Source: a virus
DNA length: 32,298 nt
Virus record (IMG/VR): IMGVR_UViG_3300027791_000081
Span: 1 to 32,298 of that record
Reading direction: 5' to 3' (one strand)
The translations under genes were made by a program, and so were the position numbers. Position 1 is the first letter of the stretch. Every line of letters begins with the position of its first letter. Of this stretch, positions 25,729-32,298 are shown in pieces. Under the pieces are notes generated by a model. The model searched no databases and was not told the origin of the DNA. It saw only the letters and a program-made list of their open reading frames with translations.

Positions 25729-28164
25729 TTATCGAGGATTGAATTCTGCTAAATCAAAACCATCTAAACTGTCTTCATTAGACTCAAAGTTTATAGCTGG
25801 TAAGTCTCTCTTTTTTTGTTCTATCATTTTTGATGTTTGAGTAGATTGTTGACTTATCCTACTATCCTTTGCGTTCTCTCTTTCTGTTTCTCTACTTTGT
25901 AAAGCTGTAGACTCCAAACCTTTTAATTGCATTTGCATTTGAAACTCTACTTGCATTAATTGTTGTTTTAATTCAGCTTCTCTTTGAAGTTTTTGTATTT
26001 CAAAACCAACCTCCGCTTCTTTTAATGCCATCTTAGATTGAACTTCAGCTTGCTGTGTTTGCATAGCCATTTGTGCAGCAGCTTGTTGAGCTGAAGCCTG
26101 CATTTCTGCTTGCATTTGTTGTTGCTGTTGCATTTGTTGCGACTCCCTATCTTGTTTAGCTTTTCTTTTAACTTTTAAAAGTTGATTAGCCATTTTTATA
26201 TTAGCTATTTCTCTAATATCAATAGCGTCTTCTAAACTAATATTTTCTTTAGATAAAGCCATTTGAATGTTTTGTTCTAACATTGCTTTCTGCTCTTCAT
26301 CTGGCATAAGTTCAATAAAAATACCAAAATCATATAAATACAAATTTTTAATATCTTCTATTATACTTAAATTATATTTACCTATTTGCATTGCAAACTC
26401 ATCTTTGAAATCTGCAAACTCTAAAACATCTGCGGTTCTAATAGCTAAACATTCTGCTAAAGTTTTTGTAATATATAAACTTGCATTTAAAATATGCCTG
26501 GTCGCTACATTAGAATTTAACGCTGCTAATTTTTGAACGCCAACTAATGAATTAGGATCTGGACTTGAGCCATCACGAGCTTCGTTTAATCCTGTTACAG
26601 ACCTAATCATATCCATGTAATGATTATAGTTACCGATAAGCATTTGCATTTTACTTGCACCACTATTTGCAGTTAACTGAGTAATTGGAACTCTTGCATT
26701 ATTGTATTCACCATCCTGCGTGTAACTTCTACCAATAACACTACCTGTTTGAAAATATAATCGTAAAGCATCCTCTGGATTATAAGCATTACCAGTTCCT
26801 AAGTCAACTTCATTTAATCCATCAGCATCAATAAAAACACCATCTGGAACTACTCTTGATACTACTTGTTGTATTTTTAAATGACTAATTTGAATTAAAT
26901 CAGCAAAAGGTATCATTCTTCTTACTAAAGACTCTAACTGTCCTTTGTACATTTTTGGCGCACAAGCTACGTAGTTAGGCATAGCATATTGACTTGCTGA
27001 TTTTGGTCTCACCATATTTTCTCCAAGTTTCCATTGAAGCATAATATTAGTTCCCATAACCATAACACCATCATACCATACGTCAATAGTTTTAGTAACT
27101 TTTTCAAAGTTACCTTCATCCATCATTTCTTGAGGTGGATTAAATTGATCATCCTTCTCAACAGTCTTAAATGTTCCATCTGGCATACTTTTCTTTTTAT
27201 AGACAAAAGTATGTGTGGTTTTGTAGTTAAAATATAATAATGTAGCAGTATCTCTATGAAACATACTGTTTTCATAAAACTGTTGTGAATTATAATAATC
27301 ATACCAAGACTGACTGTATTTAGAGATTTCAGATAAATCTTCATTAGTCAATGATGGATCAATTTTAATTAACTCAGTTATTGGAACTGTTTTAATTTCA
27401 CCCCAGTAAAAAGTGTCTTTAAAATATGGATCTTCAGTATAGCTATATACCACATTTGCTGGATCTACATATTCTACTCTTACACCTTCTCCTGGCAAAA
27501 AAATATGTTTAGCCATTCCAATACCTAAACACGTAATATCGTAATCAACTCTTTTTCTTGTGTCATTATAATGACTTGCTTGAAATAAAGTGTCAATAGC
27601 TTCTTCAGTTGCAATTTCAATAGCAGGCTTGTAATTCATATTCATGAATAACTCTAACTCTGCATCTGTTTCAGGTAATTCTTCTTCTTTAGTTTGAAAT
27701 ACATTTACACCAAAATCAGATTCAATTTGTTGAAGCAGGGGTTTAGCCAGCATATCACCCTCAATCATTTCTTGATATTCGTTTCTTTTTTCTGCTGATA
27801 ATGCATCTTGAGCAACAGCCTTTATTTTAAAAAGTCTGTCATTCATTCCGTTAACTACAATGTCAACAAATTTTGGAATAATAGGAACTGGTGTCCAATC
27901 TAAATTTAAATAACTTAGATCACCATCAATTGCTAATTCGTTTTTATATTTAGATACAGACTGTTCCCCACGAGCATATAATCGTAAACGATTAAAATCA
28001 CCCCATTGAGAATAAAACCTACACGATCCACTATCTCTTCTAAACCATTCATATTGTATTGCTTGTCCAACTTGTAGTCCAAACTCCACTGAATCTTTAA
28101 CGGAGTCAGATGCAAACTGGTCTGGAAATGCAGAGGCATTTACTTGTATCTTTACGTCTTTCAT
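25729..28164 (-). CDS. Portal protein
   Basis: 811 residues, within the size range of portals of crAss-like and P22-type podoviruses. The body has recognisable portal-style segments: YNSQQFYENS, WYDGVMVMGTNIMLQWKLGENM, then PFADLIQISHLKIQQVVSRVVPDGVFIDADGL, and a stem-helix region YNHYMDMIRSVTGLNEARDGSSPDPNSLVGVQ near the middle-to-C-terminal part. Residues about 670-770 form a Gln/Met/Ala-rich coiled coil (QQQQQMQAEMQASAQQAAAQ and similar), likely a barrel reaching into the head. The gene overlaps the end of the terminase gene by 4 nt (ATGA), supporting translational coupling. It is followed by a promoter box for the scaffold gene. Confidence 0.85.
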   Translation of the reverse strand: MKDVKIQVNASAFPDQFASDSVKDSVEFGLQVGQAIQYEWFRRDSGSCRFYSQWGDFNRLRLYARGEQSVSKYKNELAIDGDLSYLNLDWTPVPIIPKFVDIVVNGMNDRLFKIKAVAQDALSAEKRNEYQEMIEGDMLAKPLLQQIESDFGVNVFQTKEEELPETDAELELFMNMNYKPAIEIATEEAIDTLFQASHYNDTRKRVDYDITCLGIGMAKHIFLPGEGVRVEYVDPANVVYSYTEDPYFKDTFYWGEIKTVPITELIKIDPSLTNEDLSEISKYSQSWYDYYNSQQFYENSMFHRDTATLLYFNYKTTHTFVYKKKSMPDGTFKTVEKDDQFNPPQEMMDEGNFEKVTKTIDVWYDGVMVMGTNIMLQWKLGENMVRPKSASQYAMPNYVACAPKMYKGQLESLVRRMIPFADLIQISHLKIQQVVSRVVPDGVFIDADGLNEVDLGTGNAYNPEDALRLYFQTGSVIGRSYTQDGEYNNARVPITQLTANSGASKMQMLIGNYNHYMDMIRSVTGLNEARDGSSPDPNSLVGVQKLAALNSNVATRHILNASLYITKTLAECLAIRTADVLEFADFKDEFAMQIGKYNLSIIEDIKNLYLYDFGIFIELMPDEEQKAMLEQNIQMALSKENISLEDAIDIREIANIKMANQLLKVKRKAKQDRESQQMQQQQQMQAEMQASAQQAAAQMAMQTQQAEVQSKMALKEAEVGFEIQKLQREAELKQQLMQVEFQMQMQLKGLESTALQSRETERENAKDSRISQQSTQTSKMIEQKKRDLPAINFESNEDSLDGFDLAEFNPR

Positions 28165-30410
28165 TTATTAAGTAATTGACTAACTGAATTCTTATTATTA
28201 TATCTTGCAAAGTTAATGCTTATTTTCGATTTTTCTTTAGCTGGTGTGTATAAGTGTTTTTGATTAGCCATTATTGCTAACCCTGAACTTATTGACGCAT
28301 CAAACTTAGTTCGATTATTAATATCAAACTTTGCCCAATCTTCTAATGTTCTTTGAAAATACATTACACCCATCTCATCATCATTTCTATAACTTTGAAT
28401 TAAATCTAATCCTACATGTTTTTCTATGTATGATTCTATGGCAGAAGCGTGAGATTGCTTTACATCTTCACTTGAATTTGGAATTCCACCTAATTCTTTT
28501 TCTGTTTTAGATAATTTATTAAATGTTTTATCAGGTCTATTTATACTAAACCCTCTATAGCCTCTATTTTTAAAATGATATAATAAACGTGGTTTATTAT
28601 TTTCACATAATATTGGCATTCCATAAAACACACAAGCCATTAGTATTTCTTCAAAAAATATTTCAGCAGTCTGAGGACGTGCTATGTATTCTAAAAAAAA
28701 CTCGTTGCTTGGAGCGTTATCCATATTAAATTTAGTCATACCATGCAAAGAACCGTTAGATCCTTTACCAACTACAACTCCAGAAATGTCATATGAGTCA
28801 CAACCAAACGAACCAACATGTTCATTGCCTGGATACTTTCTCCCATTTTTTATTGTTACACTATTTTGTAACGACCTTTCTGGTAACCAAGATACGAAAA
28901 ATCTTCCTCTTTTATCTGGACTCCAAATAACCTTGGTGTCTTTAATTCCATTTTCCCAAGAAAACGAACCTTGAGTTATATTACGTCCTATTATTAATGA
29001 GTCATTATAATCAATTTGTTGATATATTTTAGTTAAATTAAAAAGAGATTGTTTACTTTCATCTCTAAAGGCATGTGACTCTGTTCTTGGGAACTGTCTA
29101 TAAAATTCGTTTAAAGCATCTGGATCATTAGATAATGAATCAACTTCATTTTGCCAATAGTTTATAGCACCTTGAGTTATCATTTCCCCATCAATACCCA
29201 GGCTGGGTATTTTAGGGTTTTCAAAAACAGGCATACCATACATATCAATAAATCCTTCCATGTTCCATTCCATAGGAATAAAAAGTGAATATAAACCACT
29301 TTTAGTTTGACCATTTGAATTACGGTTAGCGCAATCAGAATCGTTATATAGTTTTTTAAAATTAGCTCCACCTTTATCTAATGCATTAGATGTTGAACCC
29401 ATCATACATTTTCCAACAATTTTACTACCTAATCTTAAACATGTTTTTGTAACACGCCAGTTATTTAAAATATTATCAGGTCGTTCCCATTTACCACTTT
29501 CATCATGTAATAGTAAACGTAATTTTTCACCATCATAACTATTGTCTCCAGTGTTCTTCCAGTCAATTGTAGTATCTAAACCTTCTAACTCTTGGTCTTC
29601 AGTTAGATACATATTTTTTTTTGTAATTTTAGATGCAGGAACTCTGTAGGCTAATTCTGTTTTTGGTTTATCCATACCATCCTGAATAGGTTTAAAGAAA
29701 AAAGGATAATTATTAGATATAGGAACAATCTTATCAGTAAACATTTTTTTAGCATCTGCTCCTGTTTTAGATAATATACCTATACGTGCATCTTTTGTTA
29801 TTGTACCAGTATTAACTCCTTCACAGGAGGCCATAAATGAAAATCCAGAACGTCTAATTTTTAAATAGTCCATTCCAAAACATCTTTTGTCTGCTTTACA
29901 GGCTTCCCAAAAAATATAAAATATTCTATTTGCTTCTCTAAAGTCTGGAGATCCAATATCAATTTTTGTCCATTGCAAGTACATGTAGTGTGTACCTGTA
30001 ATATACGTTTGCTTTCCATTATTTAAAAACCAAAAACCTTGTTCTCTAAAGTTAAATTCATTTTCAACATAATCTACCCATTCGTTTTTAAAACTTGCAG
30101 GTGTTTCATGCCATTGAAATATTGATTTTATTCTTGATAATTGTTTTGGTAAAATTTTATTTTCCCAGTATTGTTCTTCTTTTTTAGTAGACCTTTTAAA
30201 AACTTCTTTAGGAATTTTAGGTAATGCTATATTTAAACCACTTACATTTATTATACTTTCAATTTGACCTGTTTTTGAAATTACAACAAAATTATATTTT
30301 TCATTATATCCATAGGCCCATGTACGTGCTTTGTTTTTAGTTGTCAAAACATTTTTAGGAACTATATTTTTAAGTTCTATATATAATTTACTTTGATCTT
30401 GATTCTGCAA
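28161..30410 (-). CDS. terL: Terminase large subunit (TerL)
   Basis: 749 residues, the ATPase-nuclease that pumps DNA into the prohead. The ATPase part shows a Walker A-like segment KIRRSGFS (184-191), which deviates from GxxxxGK[ST]; a Walker B LLLHDE (299-304, Asp303-Glu304); and a coupling motif GSTSN (338-342). Upstream is YITGTHYMYLQW (136-147), a pattern I associate with TerL of crAss-like and Bacteroidetes phages. The C-terminal RNase H-type nuclease likely begins GSFGCDSYDISGVVVG (Asp538) with Glu603 (LCENN) as a second metal ligand. The start codon lies inside the 3' end of the 91-residue gene (23-nt overlap), and the stop overlaps the portal start, so the three genes form one coupled unit. 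Confidence 0.88.
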   Translation of the reverse strand: MQNQDQSKLYIELKNIVPKNVLTTKNKARTWAYGYNEKYNFVVISKTGQIESIINVSGLNIALPKIPKEVFKRSTKKEEQYWENKILPKQLSRIKSIFQWHETPASFKNEWVDYVENEFNFREQGFWFLNNGKQTYITGTHYMYLQWTKIDIGSPDFREANRIFYIFWEACKADKRCFGMDYLKIRRSGFSFMASCEGVNTGTITKDARIGILSKTGADAKKMFTDKIVPISNNYPFFFKPIQDGMDKPKTELAYRVPASKITKKNMYLTEDQELEGLDTTIDWKNTGDNSYDGEKLRLLLHDESGKWERPDNILNNWRVTKTCLRLGSKIVGKCMMGSTSNALDKGGANFKKLYNDSDCANRNSNGQTKSGLYSLFIPMEWNMEGFIDMYGMPVFENPKIPSLGIDGEMITQGAINYWQNEVDSLSNDPDALNEFYRQFPRTESHAFRDESKQSLFNLTKIYQQIDYNDSLIIGRNITQGSFSWENGIKDTKVIWSPDKRGRFFVSWLPERSLQNSVTIKNGRKYPGNEHVGSFGCDSYDISGVVVGKGSNGSLHGMTKFNMDNAPSNEFFLEYIARPQTAEIFFEEILMACVFYGMPILCENNKPRLLYHFKNRGYRGFSINRPDKTFNKLSKTEKELGGIPNSSEDVKQSHASAIESYIEKHVGLDLIQSYRNDDEMGVMYFQRTLEDWAKFDINNRTKFDASISSGLAIMANQKHLYTPAKEKSKISINFARYNNKNSVSQLLNK

Positions 30411-30663
30411 ATCCTTTTGGGGTATTATTTATTTTAGTATCAACTCCTTCTATTAAATCTTTTTCTTCTTGTATTTTTTTTATAATCTCAAAAGCATCCA
30501 TAATACAAAGTTTTTTTGTTGCAGCTGCATTTTTTAATCTATCAGCAGCCAACTCATCATCTTTATCATATTTTATAATATCTTCTTTTGCAACTTTTAT
30601 AAGTTGTAATACAGCAGACTCACCAGCTTTTATAATCTCTTTTTTTATGTTTTGTATATCCAT
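30388..30663 (-). CDS. Putative terminase small subunit
   Basis: 91 residues, almost wholly helical and Lys/Asp/Glu/Ala-rich (IQNIKKEIIKAGESAVLQL; DDELAADRLKNAAATKKLC; IMDAFEIIKKIQEEKDLIEG). It lies immediately upstream of TerL and overlaps it by 23 nt. Small terminase subunits have this position and contain helical oligomerisation segments, but this one lacks an obvious helix-turn-helix, so the call is positional. Alternatively it is a short head-completion factor. Its start lies within the end of a 42-residue basic ORF. Confidence 0.55.
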   Translation of the reverse strand: MDIQNIKKEIIKAGESAVLQLIKVAKEDIIKYDKDDELAADRLKNAAATKKLCIMDAFEIIKKIQEEKDLIEGVDTKINNTPKGFAESRSK

Positions 30664-30748
30664 CTTTGTTACGATTATATTTTATTTTTGCTTTATCTGT
30701 TTTTTCAAAAAATTCATTATTTTTTTTTGATCTTTCTCTTTTACTCAT
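30620..30748 (-). CDS. Very small basic ORF, 42 aa
   Basis: A 42-codon frame beginning MSKRERSKKNNEFFEK and ending KHKKRDYKSW, with about one third Lys/Arg. Its ATG overlaps the stop of the SET gene (ATGAGTAA, 8 nt), the same type of junction as between the genes upstream, and its 3' end overlaps the start of the 91-residue gene by 44 nt. It fills an otherwise empty 77-nt gap. The junction and basic composition suggest a real nucleic-acid-binding peptide, or a DNA-binding small-terminase component. A/T-rich sequence can give Lys-rich ORFs by chance, so certainty is limited. Confidence 0.45.
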   Translation of the reverse strand: MSKRERSKKNNEFFEKTDKAKIKYNRNKDGYTKHKKRDYKSW

Positions 30749-31133
30749 AATACTTTCTATTATAAGTGTGATGTCTATAGTTAACTAAAATCTCATCATT
30801 TAAAAATATATCTTTTTCTGCAATTAAAACAGAATTGTTATTTTTTCTAATATAATAAAATTTAGCGTTATTTAATTTACAATGATTTGTATATCTTGCA
30901 GCTAAAGTTCGTGTGTTGTTTAATTCAGCATATCCTATTAAATCTCCTTTAATAAAATTTTTATTAGCAAATATTCCTTTACCTTGTATTTTAGAATTTA
31001 AAACCCTGTAGTTTTTATTATTATCATCAACAACAGGCCCTGCTAATTCTTTAAACTTTTCAGAGTCTATATATTTGTTTAAAATATCTACATCAATATT
31101 TAATTCACTAAGCATTTCTTTAAAATCACTCAT
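30741..31133 (-). CDS. Small SET-domain protein (putative protein-lysine methyltransferase)
   Basis: 130 residues. After a helical N-terminus (1-40) comes a compact SET domain: GKGIFANKNFIKGDLIGY (51-68, the N-terminal GxG S-adenosylmethionine loop); RYTNHCKLNNAKF (80-92, the NHSCxPN-type motif, pseudoknot and cofactor site); and EKDIFLNDEILVNY (106-119), ending in Tyr119 at the position of the catalytic tyrosine. There is no post-SET cysteine cluster. The size is near that of the chlorovirus PBCV-1 vSET (119 aa). It overlaps the upstream oxygenase gene by 8 nt (ATGAGTGA). The substrate is unknown; a virion protein or a host protein are both possible. SET function is known for the family; activity here is inferred from preserved motifs. 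Confidence 0.8.
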   Translation of the reverse strand: MSDFKEMLSELNIDVDILNKYIDSEKFKELAGPVVDDNNKNYRVLNSKIQGKGIFANKNFIKGDLIGYAELNNTRTLAARYTNHCKLNNAKFYYIRKNNNSVLIAEKDIFLNDEILVNYRHHTYNRKYYE

Positions 31134-31599
31134 GTATTTTATTTAAAAATGCAACTTGAACTAACCTTGAATTATTACCCTCACCAAAATTGTGTAAAGT
31201 ATTTCTCGAATGCTTTACACTTGAAGGAAATATGAAAAGAGAATTGTACTTTGCTTTACATATAAATACCTCATTATTATCATTGTCGTATAGTGTTGTT
31301 CCGTATCCAGTGGGATATTTTTTATTTAAATATAATATAGCAGTCAAATCACCCATCATGTCATCTGTATGAATGTAGTTAGGTTCTTTTTGTCCTAATG
31401 GTGATTGACGTACAAAATTTAAAACAACTTTATAATTATCTATATTTTTAAAAAGAAATTTATAAAACTCATCTTCATGTTTTTGAGAAACATTTTTAAA
31501 TAAATTATCTCCATCAGGTAAATTATAAAAACCTTTTTTTAATATTTCTTCAACATAAAAGTCAGGGTTAGATATTACATTTTCATAAATCTTTATCAT
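31126..31599 (-). CDS. 2-oxoglutarate/Fe(II)-dependent oxygenase
   Basis: 157 residues, a single double-stranded beta-helix domain. The iron triad is visible: HTD (His77, Asp79) followed by MMGDLTAILYLN, then a distal His (His130 in SVKHSRNTLH, or His136), and Arg145 (SRLVQVAF) as the likely 2-oxoglutarate carboxylate anchor. The pattern FPSSVKHSRNTLH with RLVQVAF resembles prolyl-hydroxylase-like and DUF6445-type oxygenases found in marine phages. Likely reaction: hydroxylation of a protein or small-molecule substrate with CO2 and succinate released; the substrate is unknown. The gene overlaps its upstream neighbour by 4 nt (ATGA) and the SET gene downstream by 8 nt, so the three are co-translated. 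Confidence 0.8.
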   Translation of the reverse strand: MIKIYENVISNPDFYVEEILKKGFYNLPDGDNLFKNVSQKHEDEFYKFLFKNIDNYKVVLNFVRQSPLGQKEPNYIHTDDMMGDLTAILYLNKKYPTGYGTTLYDNDNNEVFICKAKYNSLFIFPSSVKHSRNTLHNFGEGNNSRLVQVAFLNKIHE

Positions 31600-32165
31600 A
31601 ACACTACAGTTATATTTTTAGTAAACATTCTGTAAAGTTTTTCATCATCAACAACAAACTCATATTCGGATTCTGGCTCATATAATATTTGATCACCAAT
31701 TTTAACTCCTTTTTCTATTAACTCATCATTAATATACCTAACAGTACCTCTTAATGGTTCGTTCTTAGAATTTTTATTTAGATAAGAATCTTGAGCTTCT
31801 AATGGTTTAATAAAACAATATTTGTCATATCCCATCCACTTAGATTTTTCGTTAGCTTTATAAAGATAAAATTGATCAGGATCGACAAAGAATAAGTCCT
31901 CTTTAAAAAAGCTTTTACCACTCTTTCTGCGACCATACATGTCGTTATAAAACTTAAATACATTGTGATGCACTAAAAGTATATCGCCCTCTTTAACAGG
32001 CCCTGTGTAGTTTATAGGAGTTGCTATTACAATAGCAAAACGATTAGAAGATTTATGATCTTCTTCTGAGGTACTTGTAATAAAGTCTACATCACCATAG
32101 GACTTAATATTATCGTACCTCCTGTTTTTGTAAGGTTTAACAATAAACGAGTATGGAGATTTCAT
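31596..32165 (-). CDS. Tandem GroES-like fold protein (putative co-chaperonin)
   Basis: 189 residues that appear to contain two Cpn10-like barrels. Repeat 1 (about 1-103) starts SFIVKPYKNR, has AIVIATP then VKEGDILLVHHNVFKF, and ends LFFVDPDQFYLYK. Repeat 2 (about 115-189) starts YCFIKPLEAQD, has GTVRYIND then VKIGDQILYEPESEYEF, and ends KLYRMFTKNITVVL. Each parallels the GroES sequence of [IV][KR]P...G.V..V.........VK.GD.V......E......YLI....DI..V. A recognisable 20-residue mobile loop is seen only in repeat 1 (about 24-42, SYGDVDFITSTSEEDHKSS). T4 gp31 shows that phages can encode GroES substitutes for capsid folding. This is a fold-level inference without alignment tools. The start shares one base with the upstream stop (TAATG). 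Confidence 0.55.
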   Translation of the reverse strand: MKSPYSFIVKPYKNRRYDNIKSYGDVDFITSTSEEDHKSSNRFAIVIATPINYTGPVKEGDILLVHHNVFKFYNDMYGRRKSGKSFFKEDLFFVDPDQFYLYKANEKSKWMGYDKYCFIKPLEAQDSYLNKNSKNEPLRGTVRYINDELIEKGVKIGDQILYEPESEYEFVVDDEKLYRMFTKNITVVL

Positions 32166-32296
32166 TAAAAGTTTATATTATATTCTAAAGATATAGGTAA
32201 GGTACACTTAAATTCTTTCCAAAGCAAAACTTCATCTTGCTTCATAATCCAAATTTTGTAAGACTCTGAGATATTATCATGTTGAATAAGATGTAT
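32165..32296 (-). CDS. 3' end of an unknown gene (partial)
   Basis: The last 43 residues of an open frame entering from the right edge, ending in TAA at 32165-32167. It contains SYKIWIMKQDEVLLWKEFKC and ends ISLEYNINF. The stop shares one base with the ATG of the GroES-like gene, so it belongs to the same coupled cluster. The C-terminal strand pattern looks like a compact beta domain. Not recognised. Confidence 0.6.
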   Translation of the reverse strand: MHLIQHDNISESYKIWIMKQDEVLLWKEFKCTLPISLEYNINF

Positions 32297-32298
32297 TC

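Noticed and set aside
26030-26160. Short-repeat array suggested by repeated TTGTTG/TGCTG units
   Set aside because: These are Gln/Met/Ala codons of the portal coiled-coil tail; there is no regular spacer-repeat structure, so not a CRISPR or regulatory repeat.
32185-32192. Near-match TATCTTTA upstream of the GroES-like gene as a fifth promoter
   Set aside because: It lacks the final G of TAnnTTTG and lies inside the coding end of the upstream gene, so it is not supported.

Overview
The window is the morphogenesis half of an AT-rich tailed-phage genome (or prophage/metagenomic contig), probably a short-tailed podovirus of a marine Bacteroidetes/Flavobacteria-type host. Nearly every gene is on the minus strand, packed with 0-12 nt gaps or overlapping stop/start codons. 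There are no convincing Shine-Dalgarno sites; starts sit behind A/T-rich leaders. Four gene blocks are preceded by an exact TAnnTTTG box, the Bacteroidetes sigma-A -7 element. The host call is inference from these signals. No integrase, replication, RNA polymerase, lysis enzyme or tRNA gene is seen.

Reading in the direction of transcription (from high to low coordinates): (1) 32296-30620 is a chain of overlapping genes: the 3' end of an unknown gene, a protein that looks like two tandem GroES folds, a 2-oxoglutarate/Fe(II) oxygenase, a small SET-domain methyltransferase and a 42-residue basic ORF. (2) 30663-23049 is packaging and head: putative small terminase, large terminase, portal with a Gln-rich coiled-coil tail, acidic scaffold and major capsid protein. 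(3) 22970-21842 holds a conserved-looking unknown and a 92-residue Thr/Ala/Val-rich protein, each followed by a hairpin terminator. (4) 21758-13195 is the tail: two tail-tube/ring-like adaptors, a 1594-residue stabilisation/nozzle-like protein and two tail-tip proteins. (5) 13161-781 copies the T7 order 13-14-15-16: GNAT-like protein, small Ala-rich internal protein, 757-residue protein with a C-terminal S74 chaperone/peptidase domain, and a 2935-residue polyvalent-type giant with a zincin HExxH motif. (6) 774-140 has a proline-rich lipoprotein and a small acidic protein, meeting the end of a plus-strand gene head-on at 140-153.

Functionally, block 1 could fold and post-translationally modify proteins, block 2 builds and fills the head, block 4 makes the tail, and block 5 supplies proteins ejected to form the DNA conduit. 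Gene order combines TerL-portal-capsid-stabilisation protein, as in crAss-like and Cellulophaga podoviruses, with a T7-like ejection module. The most unusual points are the SET/2OG/GroES-like cassette beside the packaging genes, two terminator-promoter fusions with identical spacing, the S74 domain on an ejection-type protein, and a protein module shared between tail proteins.
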